The notes under the pieces were generated by a model. The model worked only from the letters and a program-made list of their open reading frames with translations. It made no database searches and was not told where the DNA came from. Shown piece by piece: positions 33,730 to 45,275 of a stretch of DNA of 64,000 bases. Origin of the DNA: Mesonia aestuariivivens (GTDB lineage: Bacteria; Bacteroidota; Bacteroidia; Flavobacteriales; Flavobacteriaceae); contig NZ_JAHWDF010000001.1 of NCBI RefSeq assembly GCF_019311235.1, positions 1 to 64,000 on the forward strand, written 5' to 3'. Within the stretch, counting starts at the first letter, position 1. Every line of letters starts with the position of its first letter. The position numbers were made by a program, and so were the translations under genes.

Positions 33730-36438
33730 CTAAACTTCTTTCTCTTCAAATGGAATTTCTGGATTGAATATTTCTAAAATTAAGCTTTTCAACTGGGTTT
33801 CAAATTGGTTTAACGTGTCTTTATTAATTTCTGTATTTTTAACCTGTTTGAAAGGCATAAAACCAGCTTTTAGATTTTTGAAAGATATAATTCCGGCTTC
33901 TGCTTGTTCAAAATAACTTTCTTCAAAAATCATTCTGGCATAACAAAGCACTTGAAATACTTTTGAATATTTATAATCTTTTGTTAGTTCTCCCCATTCT
34001 TTTAAATTTAAATCTGTGCTTTGAACTTTACCCGTTTTATAATCTACAATACGCAAATTTTTATTGAGAGAATCTACACGGTCTACTTTTCCTCCAATTT
34101 TAATAGGAAAATTAAGTTCGGGTATAGAAATACTGCATGTTAATTTATTTTCAACTTGTTTAATATACAATTCATTAGTTTCAATTTCTTTTAGTTCTTT
34201 GTTTAAGAAGTTGAAAATATATCGCTTAGCAATTTCAAAAATGATTAAGTTTTTTCCTTTATGTATAGGCGCTTGTTTATAGGTTTTTTGAAATTCAATT
34301 TTTACTTGATCTTCAATGCTGTTTTTCATTTTCAGCAGATCTTCTTTAAGAATTTGTTTGCCTTCAAAAGCTTTATAGAAATGTTCTAAAACATCATGAA
34401 CCACCGTCCCCAAAGTATTTGCTGCAACTGTTTCTTCTACCTCGTTAGAATCTCGAATATTAAGCACATAATTTTTATAAAAATCTAACGGATTTCTAAT
34501 ATAGGTGGTCAATGCGGAAGGAGAAAAGCCATGAGCTGCTAGTGATTTTAGTTTTTTAATCACTTCTGGCGATTTTTCTATCTTCTTTAATGTTGTTTTT
34601 CGAGCAGGAACATAAGGGTTTAGAAATTGCTTTCTAGGTTGGTTATGCGCAGGAGATTCTATCTCTAATTGGGTAATAAATCTGCTTTTTTCACCTCCAT
34701 TTAAACTTCCAGGTTCTGTATTGTAAAGAATATGAATATTCTTGGCACGCTGTAACAATCTATAAAAGTGATAGGTGTAAATGGCATCTTTTTCTTTATA
34801 AGTAGGTAAACCGTATTCTTTTTTTAAATCAAACGGAATAAAAGAGTTACTACTTTTACCAGCAGGGAGAACGCCTTCATTTACAGAGGTAATAATGATG
34901 TTTTCATAATCTAACACTCTGCTTTCTAACATGCCCATAAGTTGAAGACCATCAAAAGGAGAACCGCTAAAATCTAACGATTCTGTCTCTAACGAATCTT
35001 TATAAATTTTATGTAAAGAAGAGATGGTCTTAATAGGGCTATTATTTTCTATCAAGTTTCTAATTTTGATAAATAACTGATGAAAATGGTATAGATATTC
35101 TGTCTCTAAAAGATAATCTGAGCTGTTTTTTAAACGTAAATTCTGAATGAAGCCCGTTAGGGTTTGAAGCAATTTTAAGGGAGAATTATGAAGGTCTAAA
35201 ATAGGACCAATAATTCTTTTAGTTTCCTCATTAGAAAAAGCTAAGATTTGCTTTTTAGTAAGATAAACGAGGTTCTCTTGATGTATATTATGCTGAAGTT
35301 GTTTGGAATTTTCTCCCAATTTGTGCAGCACAAAAGGATGGTTGAGTATTTCTATAACAGGTTTGTAATAAAGCTGGTCACTACTTAATTGTTGGAGTTC
35401 AAATATAATTTCAAATAAAGAAGCTAAGGGGGTTTCTTTAAGCGGCAAACCCATAGTTATATTAATTTTCTGAATCTCTGCTGGTAGTGAATTTAATAAA
35501 GGGGTTAACAGACCTTCATCATTTAAAATGATGGCTGTTTTACTTAATTTATGTGAAGGAATGGTTTTTAAAATTTTTGCTACTTGTTTGGCTTGACCTA
35601 TATTTTTAGGTATTCCATAAATATCAACTTCTTTGGGTTGAATATAGTTATCAGGTAAATGTTTAAACGGATTATTATCTTTATATAATTTCCAGTTTTT
35701 AGCATATTCCCTTAAAAATAGGGAGGCTTCATGAAAATGATCTTTGAAAAAATAGTGATCTGAATCCCAAAATATTTGTCCGCGTTCCTTTTTCAATATG
35801 GTTTGAAAAATCTTTTGTTCAGCATTGTTTAACGCATTGAAACCTAATAAAACGTAATTTTGCTTAGAATTAGAGAGGTAATTTTCTATTTTATTGGCAG
35901 CTACTCTATACATTAAACCTTGGTAGGCTTCATTTTCTTGAATTAGCTGTTGCTGAAAATGTTGGTAGTAAAGCGGAATATTATTCCAAAAAGATAAATA
36001 TTTTTTAATTAGATCTGTTTGAGGATCGCTTAGTGCCCAATGATTGATGTCTTGTATTCTTGAGAGGTATGAAAAAAAATCATCTGCATCAATTAGGTAA
36101 CGGTCAATTTCATTAAAATCATAAATTAAAGTTTGTGCCCAACCATAAAATACTTCAAAGTCTTCTTGTTCTTTTTGTGGTGTTAATTCTTTATAGGTGT
36201 TATGAAATTTAAAGAGACTTTGTAAATTATCTATAGATTTTAAAGAAGAAATTTCTTCAATAAATTCTTCTGTACTCCATACTTCAGGAGAAAAAGAAGT
36301 TTGTGTTATCTTTTGCTTTAAAACCTCTTTTAAATAACTTCCTGCTCTTTTACTAGGAAGCACAAAGGTAGTTTGAGATAGATTAAATTTTTCTTCTTCT
36401 AAGAGCTGATCTAAGGTTTGTTCTATAAAACTTTTCAT
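33730..36438 (-). CDS. AddB-like PD-(D/E)XK nuclease (902 aa)
   Basis: Partner-type nuclease for double-strand-break processing. The C-terminal nuclease domain (about residues 655-860) has GTVVHDVLEHF, then GGKVDRVD and IVDYKTGK, the Asp and Lys of the PD-(D/E)XK centre. The N-terminal part is helicase-like without a good Walker A, as in AddB. The four Cys that hold the 4Fe-4S cluster in bacterial AddB are not there: the C-terminus ends NPEIPFEEKEV with no CxxC. Its likely partner, an AddA-like gene, is 2.8 kb away behind ompA and kbl. Confidence 0.82.
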   Translation of the reverse strand: MKSFIEQTLDQLLEEEKFNLSQTTFVLPSKRAGSYLKEVLKQKITQTSFSPEVWSTEEFIEEISSLKSIDNLQSLFKFHNTYKELTPQKEQEDFEVFYGWAQTLIYDFNEIDRYLIDADDFFSYLSRIQDINHWALSDPQTDLIKKYLSFWNNIPLYYQHFQQQLIQENEAYQGLMYRVAANKIENYLSNSKQNYVLLGFNALNNAEQKIFQTILKKERGQIFWDSDHYFFKDHFHEASLFLREYAKNWKLYKDNNPFKHLPDNYIQPKEVDIYGIPKNIGQAKQVAKILKTIPSHKLSKTAIILNDEGLLTPLLNSLPAEIQKINITMGLPLKETPLASLFEIIFELQQLSSDQLYYKPVIEILNHPFVLHKLGENSKQLQHNIHQENLVYLTKKQILAFSNEETKRIIGPILDLHNSPLKLLQTLTGFIQNLRLKNSSDYLLETEYLYHFHQLFIKIRNLIENNSPIKTISSLHKIYKDSLETESLDFSGSPFDGLQLMGMLESRVLDYENIIITSVNEGVLPAGKSSNSFIPFDLKKEYGLPTYKEKDAIYTYHFYRLLQRAKNIHILYNTEPGSLNGGEKSRFITQLEIESPAHNQPRKQFLNPYVPARKTTLKKIEKSPEVIKKLKSLAAHGFSPSALTTYIRNPLDFYKNYVLNIRDSNEVEETVAANTLGTVVHDVLEHFYKAFEGKQILKEDLLKMKNSIEDQVKIEFQKTYKQAPIHKGKNLIIFEIAKRYIFNFLNKELKEIETNELYIKQVENKLTCSISIPELNFPIKIGGKVDRVDSLNKNLRIVDYKTGKVQSTDLNLKEWGELTKDYKYSKVFQVLCYARMIFEESYFEQAEAGIISFKNLKAGFMPFKQVKNTEINKDTLNQFETQLKSLILEIFNPEIPFEEKEV

Positions 36439-36452
36439 ATTCTAAAAATAAA

Positions 36453-36480
36453 AAAACGCCTCAGATATGTGAGGCGTTTT
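36453..36480 (-). terminator. Terminator after the OmpA-family gene
   Basis: 11-bp GC-rich stem (36453-36463 with 36470-36480), 6-base loop, followed on the minus strand by a T-run. It begins 26 bases past the ompA stop codon. The addB-like start codon lies 15 bases further on, so expression of that gene needs read-through or an unseen promoter. Confidence 0.85.
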
Positions 36481-36505
36481 AAATATATATAAGAATTTAT
36501 TTTTC

Positions 36506-37876
36506 TTATTTATCTCTGTTTTTCTCTAATGAAACTTCAACGCGTCTGTTTTGTTGTCTTCCTGCAGCAGTTTTGTTAGTTGCTATAGGTTGAGTTTCTC
36601 CGTATCCTTCAGATGTAATTCTACTAGAATCTATACCATCTTGTTCTACTAAGTATGTTTTAACAGAAGCAGCTCTTTCTTTAGATAATCTTAAGTTTAA
36701 AGCATCACTACCTTGACTATCTGTATGACCTTCAATATGGAAAACAGTTTGTGGGTACTCATTCATGATTTCAGCAATAGAATCTAAAGCATCATATGAA
36801 TCTTTTCTTATTGAAGATTTACCTAAATCAAATAAGATTGTTTTAGAATACTCATTTAACTCGTTAATAACTTCTACAGTTACTTCAGGACAACCGTTAT
36901 TAGCAGCAGTTCCTGCAACATCTGGACACTGATCGTCTTTATCTAAAACACCATCACCATCTCTATCTGGCCAAGGACAACCATTATTAGCAACAGGTCC
37001 TGCAACGTTAGGACATTCATCTTCACTATCTTTTACACCATCACCATCTGAATCTGGACATCCGTTTAAAGATTTAACTCCAGCAACATTCGGACATTCG
37101 TCTTGAGGATCTGGAACACCGTCACCATCTGTATCAGGGCAACCATCAAATTCAGCTAAACCAGCAACATCTGGACAAGCATCGTTTTTATCTGCAATAC
37201 CATCACCATCGGAATCTGGACAACCATTAAACTCTTTTAAACCTGGAGTTTCAGGACATTCATCTTCATCATCATAAATACCATCACCATCAGTATCAGT
37301 TCCTCCAAAAGCTACTTTAAAACCAGCAACGTGTTGGAAATGACGGAAACCACCTTCAGCACTATCGTCAATTGTGTGTTTATAGGTAGTTTGGATATTG
37401 AATGCGATATTGTCTGTCATCCAAAAATTAATACCAAATGTACCATTTGCAGAGAAGTTACCTTCTTCATCTAACCAAGTATAACCAGCTCCTGCACCTA
37501 AAAATGGATCAAACCATCCGTCTTCACTAATTAGGTTTCTAAAGCTATATAAACCAGCAGCATCTACACTGTAATAAGTTAAATCATCAACAGGCATTTC
37601 ATCAATATTATCTATTCTATTGATAGATCCCGCTAATTCAGCAGAAAAACCTGCTCCAATATAACGACCTACAGAAATACGAGATACTGAAGGTAAAATA
37701 TTGTAATTATCTGTTTTAAAGAAACCTCTAAAAGGACTGTCTTCGTTTGCAGGGTAAGAGTCTACTGCGTTTACGCCAATTCCGATGACCCAAGGATTAT
37801 TTTCATTTTGTGCTTTTACCGTAGTAAAGCCCAAAACAACCATAGTAATTAATAAAAATCTGCTAAGATGTTTCAT
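36506..37876 (-). CDS. OmpA-family outer-membrane protein with thrombospondin type 3 repeats (456 aa)
   Basis: Signal peptide (residues 1-22), an eight-strand-type beta-barrel (about 25-190), then a calcium-binding TSP3 array ([15 protein letters not shown] and several similar Asp-rich units, about 195-325), and a C-terminal OmpA peptidoglycan-binding domain (about 340-456; [29 protein letters not shown]). It ties the outer membrane to the peptidoglycan. One of the best-supported promoters in the window lies directly upstream. Common and abundant in Flavobacteriia. Confidence 0.93.
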   Translation of the reverse strand: MKHLSRFLLITMVVLGFTTVKAQNENNPWVIGIGVNAVDSYPANEDSPFRGFFKTDNYNILPSVSRISVGRYIGAGFSAELAGSINRIDNIDEMPVDDLTYYSVDAAGLYSFRNLISEDGWFDPFLGAGAGYTWLDEEGNFSANGTFGINFWMTDNIAFNIQTTYKHTIDDSAEGGFRHFQHVAGFKVAFGGTDTDGDGIYDDEDECPETPGLKEFNGCPDSDGDGIADKNDACPDVAGLAEFDGCPDTDGDGVPDPQDECPNVAGVKSLNGCPDSDGDGVKDSEDECPNVAGPVANNGCPWPDRDGDGVLDKDDQCPDVAGTAANNGCPEVTVEVINELNEYSKTILFDLGKSSIRKDSYDALDSIAEIMNEYPQTVFHIEGHTDSQGSDALNLRLSKERAASVKTYLVEQDGIDSSRITSEGYGETQPIATNKTAAGRQQNRRVEVSLEKNRDK

Positions 37877-37911
37877 ATTAAAAGTGTTTAATTTTACGTG
37901 TTAATTGAAAG

Positions 37912-37941
37912 CAAATGTAAGTGCTTATGGGTTATTCCCAA
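37912..37941 (-). promoter_or_regulatory. Promoter of the ompA-family gene
   Basis: On the minus strand, TTG (37941-37939), a 19-base spacer and TACATTTG (37919-37912) match TTG-N17-23-TANNTTTG fully. The start codon is about 36 bases downstream of the -7 element. Confidence 0.7.
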
Positions 37942-37996
37942 AAATAAATATAATAAAATTTTCTTAATGAGCAACTAATTGCATATTCATAAGGGT

Positions 37997-39193
37997 TTAA
38001 ATTATTTCTAACTCTTTTCCTACTTTCTGAAAAGCCTTTATGGCTTTGTCTAAATGTATTTGATCATGAGCTGCAGAAAGTTGTACTCTTATTCTTGCTT
38101 TTTCTTTAGGAACCACAGGATAAAAGAAACCAATTACATAAATGCCTTCTTCTAAAAGTTTATCTGCCATGTCTTGAGATAACTTTGCGTCATAAAGCAT
38201 TACGGGAACGATTGCTGAATCTCCATCTACGATATCAAAACCGGCTTCTTTCATCGCTTTTTTGAAGTAATTGGTATTCCATTCTAATTTGTCCCTAAGC
38301 TTGGTATCATTCTCTAACATTTCAAATACTTTAATAGAAGCGCCAACAATTGCTGGTGCTAAAGAATTTGAAAATAGGTAAGGACGAGAGCGTTGTCTTA
38401 ATATTTCAATAACTTCTTTTTTAGCCGTAGTGTAACCACCCATAGCACCGCCTAATGCTTTACCTAAAGTTCCAGTGATAATATCAATTCTTCCTAATAC
38501 TCCTTTTTCTTCTAAAGTACCTCTTCCGGTTTCACCTATAAAACCAGTGGCATGGCATTCATCAATCATGACCATTGCATCATATTTATCGGCTAAATCG
38601 CAAATTTTATCGAGGGGTGCTAGTAAGCCGTCCATAGAGAATACACCATCGGTAACGATAATTTTGTGTCTTGCTCCATTTTCGTTAGCTGCAATTAATT
38701 GTTTTTCTAAATCTTGCATGTTACTGTTTTCATAACGATAACGAGCGGCTTTACAAAGTCTTACTCCATCAATAATGGAAGCATGATTTAACGAGTCTGA
38801 AATAATTGCATCTTCTTTCGTTAGTAAAGGCTCAAAAACACCACCATTAGCATCGAATGCGGCCGCATATAAAATGGTGTCTTCAGTTCCATAAAAAGAA
38901 GCTATTTTCTGTTCTAATTCTTTATGAATATCTTGTGTGCCACAAATAAAGCGAACACTAGACATTCCAAATCCGTGAGAATCTAAAGTGTCTTTTGCAG
39001 CTTGTATAACCTCTGGGTGGTTAGAAAGACCTAGATAATTATTGGCACAAAAATTAATAACCTCTGCTCCTGTATCTATTTTTATCACTGCATCTTGTGG
39101 TGAAGTAATAATACGTTCTTTTTTGTAAAGACCATTGTCTTTAATTTCTTCAATTTCTTTCTGAAGGTATTTTTGTAAATCTGGACTATACAT
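37997..39193 (-). CDS. kbl: Glycine C-acetyltransferase (2-amino-3-ketobutyrate CoA ligase)
   Basis: PLP enzyme of threonine degradation, converting 2-amino-3-ketobutyrate and CoA to glycine and acetyl-CoA. The PLP Lys is in [15 protein letters not shown], with [10 protein letters not shown] upstream. I place the start at the ATG 39191-39193 (398 aa, the length of the E. coli enzyme, MYSPDLQ); the frame is open nine codons further to a TTG at 39220. It lies 29 bases downstream of the AddA-like gene. The next enzyme of the pathway, threonine dehydrogenase, is not in the window. Confidence 0.92.
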   Translation of the reverse strand: MYSPDLQKYLQKEIEEIKDNGLYKKERIITSPQDAVIKIDTGAEVINFCANNYLGLSNHPEVIQAAKDTLDSHGFGMSSVRFICGTQDIHKELEQKIASFYGTEDTILYAAAFDANGGVFEPLLTKEDAIISDSLNHASIIDGVRLCKAARYRYENSNMQDLEKQLIAANENGARHKIIVTDGVFSMDGLLAPLDKICDLADKYDAMVMIDECHATGFIGETGRGTLEEKGVLGRIDIITGTLGKALGGAMGGYTTAKKEVIEILRQRSRPYLFSNSLAPAIVGASIKVFEMLENDTKLRDKLEWNTNYFKKAMKEAGFDIVDGDSAIVPVMLYDAKLSQDMADKLLEEGIYVIGFFYPVVPKEKARIRVQLSAAHDQIHLDKAIKAFQKVGKELEII

Positions 39194-39222
39194 AGTTTTA
39201 TTTTTTTCAATTTTTAGCAAAA

Positions 39223-42200
39223 TTAGAGAATCTTAACCGTAACGAAAGGATAGAGATACACTAATATTTTTTGTTTTACTTGATAACCTATTTCTGAAAT
39301 GTATTGAGAATAGGCTTCAACTTGTTGCACGTGAGTAGAAGAAGTCGATCCGGTTTTATAATCTATAATGGTAGCTTCGTTAGCTGTAATACAAAGCCTG
39401 TCTATTCGTTTAAAGCCTTTGTTTGTGATAATTTCTTTTTCGTTAAACGTTTGATAAGAAGAAGTGAAATATTCTTGAAGTTGAGGGTGTTCTGTTATTT
39501 CGTTTATTTTAGTTTTATATTCTTCTAGTTCAGAAGCAAGCATTTCTCCATTTTTAACTGCTTTTTCTAGCGCAGTATCAATATCGTTTACTGTATAAAT
39601 ATTCATTAATAAATCATGAATTAGATTTCCTTTATCTATGGCTTCTTGCTGTTCAGAATCCCATAAGAGACCCGATTTTGTGATGAGCGTAATATTATGA
39701 TCTGAAGGTGCTGAAGAAATGAAATTCATTTTTTCAATTTCACGGGTTATTTCTTGATTTTCTACGATTTCAAAATTACCAAAATCATAAGAATACTTTT
39801 CAGATTCCCAATGGTTTATTGATTTTAAATAGCCTTTGAGTAAGCCTGGGTAATCATTTTTTTCTTCTTCGGGTTTTTTAGGATCTATTTCAGATATAAT
39901 ATACAATTGATTTTCAGCCCTAGTAAAAGCAACATATAAAATGTTAAGCGCATCAAATTCATTCTCAATAAGTAACTTTTGGTAAAGGGCAGCTGGTATT
40001 TCACCAAAATTATCTAACTTTTTATTGGCACTTAAATAGGCATAGGGAATTTGATTAGGTTCTTCTAAAAGCGGAATCCAAATATCATCGTTTCGAGTAT
40101 CTTCTAAAGATTCGTTTACATAAGGGTAAATAACAATAGGAAATTCTAAACCTTTAGAGGTGTGTATGGTCATTATTTGTACTGCATCTTCACCTTCGGG
40201 TGCAATGATACTTAACGTATCTTTTTTCTGCTGCCAATAATCTACATAACCGGCAATTACTCCTGTATTTTTTTGTGTATACTCGTAAATAAAATCTAAG
40301 TAAAACTGTAGGTAAGCGTCTGCTTCTTCTTGTAAATTAAAACTTCTAATAATATATTCTGCAGCATCATAAAGAGGTAGTCTTTGAAGTGTCGCGAGGT
40401 TAAAATGATAATCTAACTCTTGTAAAGACTTAAAAAAATCTTTTTCTAATAAATCTAATCGGTCATAAATACTGCTAAAATAATTTTCGTGCTCTTTATT
40501 TTTTTGAAAGAGGTAATCTAAGATTTCAAATTTAATGTTCTTGTCTTCTGGGTTTAAAGAATACCGAAATATAGCATCGATAAAATTTACGGCTTCAGAG
40601 TTTTTTACCAGAAGACTTTCGGTAGAAATAATAGGGATTCCCTTTTCGTTAAGGTAATTAGCCACGGCATAACCATGAGCTTTTTTTCGTACTAAAATAC
40701 AGATGTCTTTTTTTGTATAACCATGCTGCGTAACGTGCTCAATGGTTTCTAACACTTTTTTTGGGTACGCTTCTTCACGATCTTCGTTATTAAGTGCTTC
40801 AATAAAACTAATGTTTACAAAACCACCAGTTTGCTGATGAGGCTCTTGAGCAGCATTTTTAAATAATTTCTGGTATTTATCCCAACTTAATTTTTCACCA
40901 CAAAAGTTAAAAAAAGCATTGTTGAATTTTACAATTTCTAGCTGACTTCTAAAATTTTTGGGCAAATTAATGGTCTGTTTTTCTACATTAAATGGGTTGT
41001 AATCTTCACTCAAATCTATAAATTGTTCTGCTTTCCCACCGCGCCAGCGATAAATAGATTGTTTGGCGTCACCCACCAGAAAAAGCTCACCTTTGGTGTT
41101 GCCATCAATATCTATTGTAGACAGATTATTCTCAATAAGCGGTATTAAATTAATCCACTGCAATTCTGATGTATCTTGAAATTCATCTATAAAAAATTCA
41201 TGGTAACGCTCGCCTAAACGCTCATAAATAAAGGGCGCTGGTTGCTCTTTTATGCTTTCACTAATTTTTCTATTAAATTCTGAAATAAGTAACAGATTCT
41301 TTTCAATTTTAACGCTTTCTATTTCTTTGTAAATTAGATTTAACAGCGAAAGAGAGGTGAGCTTTTTTAAAATACTCTTATAAAATTCAATGCTATTTAT
41401 AAGCGTTTCTGAAGAAGAATAAAGTGAAGCTACTTGAGGTTGAATGGCATCCATGACCGATTTTTTTTCATCGGTTTGTTTCTTCGCATAATGTGAAGCT
41501 GTAGCAATCTCCTGTTCCCACTTCGCTTTTTTATCTGAAGATTTTACAGTGTAAGATACATTCTCAAGCTTTTTGAAATAATCAGGAATAGAGCTTCTGT
41601 TATAATCTTTATCATCTAATCCATTTTGCAAGAGTAATTCAAAAAATTGTGCTGCTTTTTTTTGCAATTTTTTTTCTGAAGTATTTATAAATGCTTTAAG
41701 CTCTTTTTCAAAAGCTTGAAAATCTTCAATATTTTTAGTTTCTAATTCTTTAAGCGGCTGTAAATTATTTTCATTCACTAACAGCTGAGCTATTTCATAT
41801 AAGTCTTTGCTAATATCCCAGCTTTTATCATCATCGGCTTTAGCTATAGCAAAATCTATTAAAACTTTAGTAAGTTTTTTATCTGTTCCTGCTTTAGAAA
41901 TTAATCTATCTACGGCTTCTTGTAGTATTTCTGAAGTATTTAATTCTACTTCAAAATTCATGGGAAGACCCAAATCTTTAGCAAAAGTACGCAAAACACG
42001 ATGAGTAAAACCATCGATGGTAGAAACATCAAACGCAGCGTAATTATGAAGAATACTCCTCAATATAATTTTCGCTTCGTTTTTAATTTCTTCTGAAGAA
42101 AGTTTAGTTTCATTCTTTATTTCTTCAAAAAGTGCTATAGATTTTTTAGGCGTCTCTTCTTCGGCAAAATCTTTTAAACTATTTACGATTCTAGACTTCA

Positions 42201-42366
42201 TTTCTCCCACCGCCTTATTTGTAAATGTAATGGCGAGAATATTTTTGTAATAATCTTTTCGGTTGGCTTTGAGTAAAATAGAAATGTATTTTTTTACAAT
42301 GGTAAATGTTTTACCAGAACCTGCAGAAGCATTATAAAGTTGAAAAGGGGAGCGAGAAGTTTGCAA
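39223..42366 (-). CDS. AddA/RecB-like helicase-nuclease (1047 aa, TTG start)
   Basis: UvrD-family superfamily 1 helicase fused to a PD-(D/E)XK nuclease. Walker A is NASAGSGKT at about residue 12; the [11 protein letters not shown] motif [15 protein letters not shown] motif III and [11 protein letters not shown] motif V follow. The C-terminal nuclease has [18 protein letters not shown] and IIDYKTGS, so the catalytic His, Asp and Lys are present. It is predicted to process double-strand breaks with the AddB-like protein encoded at 33730-36438. The start is TTG (42364-42366); no in-frame ATG precedes it. Confidence 0.88.
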   Translation of the reverse strand: MQTSRSPFQLYNASAGSGKTFTIVKKYISILLKANRKDYYKNILAITFTNKAVGEMKSRIVNSLKDFAEEETPKKSIALFEEIKNETKLSSEEIKNEAKIILRSILHNYAAFDVSTIDGFTHRVLRTFAKDLGLPMNFEVELNTSEILQEAVDRLISKAGTDKKLTKVLIDFAIAKADDDKSWDISKDLYEIAQLLVNENNLQPLKELETKNIEDFQAFEKELKAFINTSEKKLQKKAAQFFELLLQNGLDDKDYNRSSIPDYFKKLENVSYTVKSSDKKAKWEQEIATASHYAKKQTDEKKSVMDAIQPQVASLYSSSETLINSIEFYKSILKKLTSLSLLNLIYKEIESVKIEKNLLLISEFNRKISESIKEQPAPFIYERLGERYHEFFIDEFQDTSELQWINLIPLIENNLSTIDIDGNTKGELFLVGDAKQSIYRWRGGKAEQFIDLSEDYNPFNVEKQTINLPKNFRSQLEIVKFNNAFFNFCGEKLSWDKYQKLFKNAAQEPHQQTGGFVNISFIEALNNEDREEAYPKKVLETIEHVTQHGYTKKDICILVRKKAHGYAVANYLNEKGIPIISTESLLVKNSEAVNFIDAIFRYSLNPEDKNIKFEILDYLFQKNKEHENYFSSIYDRLDLLEKDFFKSLQELDYHFNLATLQRLPLYDAAEYIIRSFNLQEEADAYLQFYLDFIYEYTQKNTGVIAGYVDYWQQKKDTLSIIAPEGEDAVQIMTIHTSKGLEFPIVIYPYVNESLEDTRNDDIWIPLLEEPNQIPYAYLSANKKLDNFGEIPAALYQKLLIENEFDALNILYVAFTRAENQLYIISEIDPKKPEEEKNDYPGLLKGYLKSINHWESEKYSYDFGNFEIVENQEITREIEKMNFISSAPSDHNITLITKSGLLWDSEQQEAIDKGNLIHDLLMNIYTVNDIDTALEKAVKNGEMLASELEEYKTKINEITEHPQLQEYFTSSYQTFNEKEIITNKGFKRIDRLCITANEATIIDYKTGSTSSTHVQQVEAYSQYISEIGYQVKQKILVYLYPFVTVKIL

Positions 42367-42491
42367 AATGATTAAAATTTTTGAAGCAATGATATAGATA
42401 AAAATAATAAGTTATAATGGGTTTCTATGAAAACTCAAAATCTTTAAGTAATTTATAACATTTTTTTATTTTTATTCAGGTTCTTAATAAT

Positions 42492-42499
42492 TAATTTTG
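42492..42499 (+). promoter_or_regulatory. Candidate -7 element of the superoxide dismutase gene
   Basis: TAATTTTG matches TANNTTTG exactly, 38 bases before the start codon. No -33 TTG is seen; the preceding DNA is a T-rich tract. Confidence 0.45.
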
Positions 42500-42537
42500 A
42501 TAGCGAATTAGATTACTAACAACAAAATATAACAATT

Positions 42538-43146
42538 ATGGCTTTTGAACAACCAAAATTAAAATATGCTTTTGACGCACTTGAACCTAACATCGACAAA
42601 GAAACGATGGAGATTCATTATGGAAAGCACCACGCAGGATATACTAAAAAATTAAATGCAGCTGTAGAAGGAACAGATTTAGATGGAAAAAATATTGAAA
42701 ATATTTTAATGAATCTAGATAAGTCTAACACGGCTGTTAGAAATAACGGAGGAGGTTTTTTTAACCATAATCTTTTTTGGGAAGTAATGTCTCCAAACGG
42801 AGGAGGAAAACCTACAGGTGAATTAGAAAAAGCTATTGAAGAAGCTTATGGCTCTTTTGATGCTTTTAAAGAAGAATTTGCTAAAGCAGCTGCTGGACAG
42901 TTTGGTTCTGGTTGGGCTTGGCTTTGTGTACACGAAGGTGGTAAAGTAGAAATTTGCTCTACTCCAAACCAAGATAATCCATTAATGCCAGGTATTGGTT
43001 GTGGAGGAACACCAATTTTAGGACTTGATGTTTGGGAGCATGCATATTATCTAAAATATCAAAATAAGCGTCCAGAATATATCGATGCATTTTTTAATGT
43101 TGTAGACTGGGAAGAAGTAGCTTCTAAATATGCAAAATCTAAATAA
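42538..43146 (+). CDS. Fe/Mn superoxide dismutase (202 aa)
   Basis: Detoxifies superoxide to H2O2 and O2 in the cytoplasm (no signal peptide). The metal ligands read as H27, H77, D164 and H168 ([24 protein letters not shown]). The metal cannot be decided by eye: FFNHNLFW differs from the GHWNH form. Monocistronic between its own promoter and a strong terminator. It is one of several oxidative-stress genes in the window. Confidence 0.95.
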   Translation: MAFEQPKLKYAFDALEPNIDKETMEIHYGKHHAGYTKKLNAAVEGTDLDGKNIENILMNLDKSNTAVRNNGGGFFNHNLFWEVMSPNGGGKPTGELEKAIEEAYGSFDAFKEEFAKAAAGQFGSGWAWLCVHEGGKVEICSTPNQDNPLMPGIGCGGTPILGLDVWEHAYYLKYQNKRPEYIDAFFNVVDWEEVASKYAKSK

Positions 43147-43170
43147 TTAGATTTTTAAAATAGAATTATA

Positions 43171-43202
43171 AAAAAAGGTGGTTTGTAAAAACCACCTTTT
43201 TT
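43171..43202 (+). terminator. Terminator of the superoxide dismutase gene
   Basis: Perfect 14-bp stem (43171-43184 with 43189-43202), loop GTAA, ending in a T-run. It begins 24 bases past the stop codon. Confidence 0.9.
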
Positions 43203-43320
43203 TGCCCCAAATTTTACCATAAACTTAACCTACTTTTTTATGGCTATTATAAATATAGGATCTTTTTATTAATTTAAGAGAATAATTAACAAATTTTATT
43301 TATACAATAAAAATCATTAA

Positions 43321-45222
43321 TTATAGATATGCTCTTTCTTTATTACCTTCAAAGAAATTAATAAATGCTCTATTTACAACTCTATTTCCTCCTGGTGTTG
43401 GGTAATCTCCAGTAAAATACCAGTCGCCTAAATTTTTTGGACAAGCCTCGTGTAATTTATCTACTTTCTGATAAATAACTTCTACGTTAGCTTCAATAGT
43501 TTCGTCGCAAAGTAATTCTGCAATTTTATTAGAAACCTGCTCGTATGTAAAAGGCTCGTAAACTTCTTTTACAAAATTTTGAACTTGATTGTCTTCTAAT
43601 TCTACCTGAGCTAGGCATTTATGGTAAACTTTTTCAATAATATCGTATTGATTGGTTTCTTTTAGTAGAGCTAATGCTGCTTTAAAAGCTACAAAGTCTT
43701 CTAATCGTGCCATATCTATACCATAACAGTCCGGATAACGAATTTGCGGAGCAGAAGAAACTACGATAATTTTCTTAGGCCCTAAGCGATCCATCATTTT
43801 AATGATACTCTTTTTTAACGTAGTACCACGTACAATACTGTCGTCGATTATCACTAAATTATCTTCTGGTTTAACCACACCGTATGTTACATCATAAACG
43901 TGTGCCACTAAATCATCACGGCTACTATCTTCTGTAATAAAAGTTCTTAGTTTGGCATCTTTAATAGCAATTTTTTCTGTACGTAAACGGTAAGAAAGAA
44001 TTTGCTTTAAGCGCTCATCTGTAAGGGTTTCTTTTTCTTTTAGAATTGCTTCATTCTTTTGACGATTTAATTCGTCTTGAGCCGCTTCTACCATTCCGTA
44101 GAAAGAAGTTTCAGCAGTATTAGGAATGAATGAAAAAACAGAATTAATGGTATCGTAATCTATTGCCTTTAAAACTTCAGGCATAATAAATTTACCTAAG
44201 TTTTTACGTTCTTGATAGATTTCTGCATCACTTCCTCTAGAAAAATAGATACGTTCAAAAGAGCAAGCCTTACGTTCTAGTGGTTCTATTATTTTTTTAA
44301 TGGAAGTTTTTCCGCTTTTTTTGGTAATTAAAGCGTGACCTGGTTCGAGTTCTTTTACATCTTCAAAAGCAACATTAAAAGCCGTTTGAATAACAGGTCT
44401 TTCTGAAGCGGTAACCACCACTTCATCATCTATATAGTAATAAACAGGTCTAATCCCTGCTGGATCTCTTAACACAAAAGAATCGCCATGCCCTATTAAT
44501 CCGGCCATAGCGTAACCACCATCCCAATCTTTTGAAGATTTACGTAAGATTTTAGCTACGTTCAATCTATCTGCAATATGCGGTGAAGCATCTTTTTTAC
44601 TAAAGCCTTCTTTTTTTAATTTTTTGTAAACTTTTTGTACTTCAGAATCTAAAAAATGCCCAATCTTTTCCATTACCGTAACGGTATCTGCTTGATCTTT
44701 TGGGTGCTGACCTAGTTCTACTAAATTATTAAATAATTTAAAAACATTGGTCATATTAAAGTTACCAGCAACAATAAGGTTACGGTGCATCCAGTTGTTT
44801 TGGCGTAAAAACGGATGAACACTTTCGATGCTGTTTTTACCAAAAGTTCCATAACGAACGTGACCTAAAAGTAATTCACCTATATAAGGTAAATTCTTTT
44901 TTTGTGCCGCAACATCTTCTGCATATTCAGGATGTTTTTGCATTTCGTCATTAATACGATCATTAATTTGAGCAAAAATGTCTTGAATAGGTTGCGCCTG
45001 ATTGGATCTTACACGGCTAATGTATCTTTCGCCAGGCGAAGTATCTAATTTTATGCTTGCTAAACCAGCACCATCTTGTCCTCGATTATGTTGCTTTTCC
45101 ATCATGAGGTACATCTTGTTTAAACCATAAAAAGAGGTACCATACTTTTCTTTATAAAATTCTAAAGGCTTTAATAACCTAACTAGTGCAATACCGCACT
45201 CGTGTTTAATAGCATCACTCAT
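43321..45222 (-). CDS. Amidophosphoribosyltransferase-like class II glutamine amidotransferase (633 aa)
   Basis: PurF-like enzyme that would convert PRPP and glutamine to phosphoribosylamine. Glutaminase: Cys9 in HECGIALVRL would be the N-terminal nucleophile after removal of an 8-residue propeptide (EC as in Bacillus PurF), and QHNRGQDGAG is present. PRPP loop: VIIDDSIVRGTTLKKS. It is about 130-160 residues longer than ordinary PurF, with insertions in the glutaminase half, a segment before the PRPP loop and a roughly 100-residue C-terminal tail (GDWYFTGDYPTPGG). The same-strand PfkB kinase gene lies upstream; purN is 2.7 kb away. Confidence 0.82.
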   Translation of the reverse strand: MSDAIKHECGIALVRLLKPLEFYKEKYGTSFYGLNKMYLMMEKQHNRGQDGAGLASIKLDTSPGERYISRVRSNQAQPIQDIFAQINDRINDEMQKHPEYAEDVAAQKKNLPYIGELLLGHVRYGTFGKNSIESVHPFLRQNNWMHRNLIVAGNFNMTNVFKLFNNLVELGQHPKDQADTVTVMEKIGHFLDSEVQKVYKKLKKEGFSKKDASPHIADRLNVAKILRKSSKDWDGGYAMAGLIGHGDSFVLRDPAGIRPVYYYIDDEVVVTASERPVIQTAFNVAFEDVKELEPGHALITKKSGKTSIKKIIEPLERKACSFERIYFSRGSDAEIYQERKNLGKFIMPEVLKAIDYDTINSVFSFIPNTAETSFYGMVEAAQDELNRQKNEAILKEKETLTDERLKQILSYRLRTEKIAIKDAKLRTFITEDSSRDDLVAHVYDVTYGVVKPEDNLVIIDDSIVRGTTLKKSIIKMMDRLGPKKIIVVSSAPQIRYPDCYGIDMARLEDFVAFKAALALLKETNQYDIIEKVYHKCLAQVELEDNQVQNFVKEVYEPFTYEQVSNKIAELLCDETIEANVEVIYQKVDKLHEACPKNLGDWYFTGDYPTPGGNRVVNRAFINFFEGNKERAYL

Positions 45223-45275
45223 ATTTTGTGGGCGAGAGATTTAAAGGGTTGTTGTGTTGTTGTTATCTTGAGTGC

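Noticed and set aside
39194-39220. N-terminal extension of Kbl from a TTG at 39220
   Set aside because: The ATG at 39193 gives the 398-residue length and the MYSPDLQ start seen in the family; the extra nine residues have no support.
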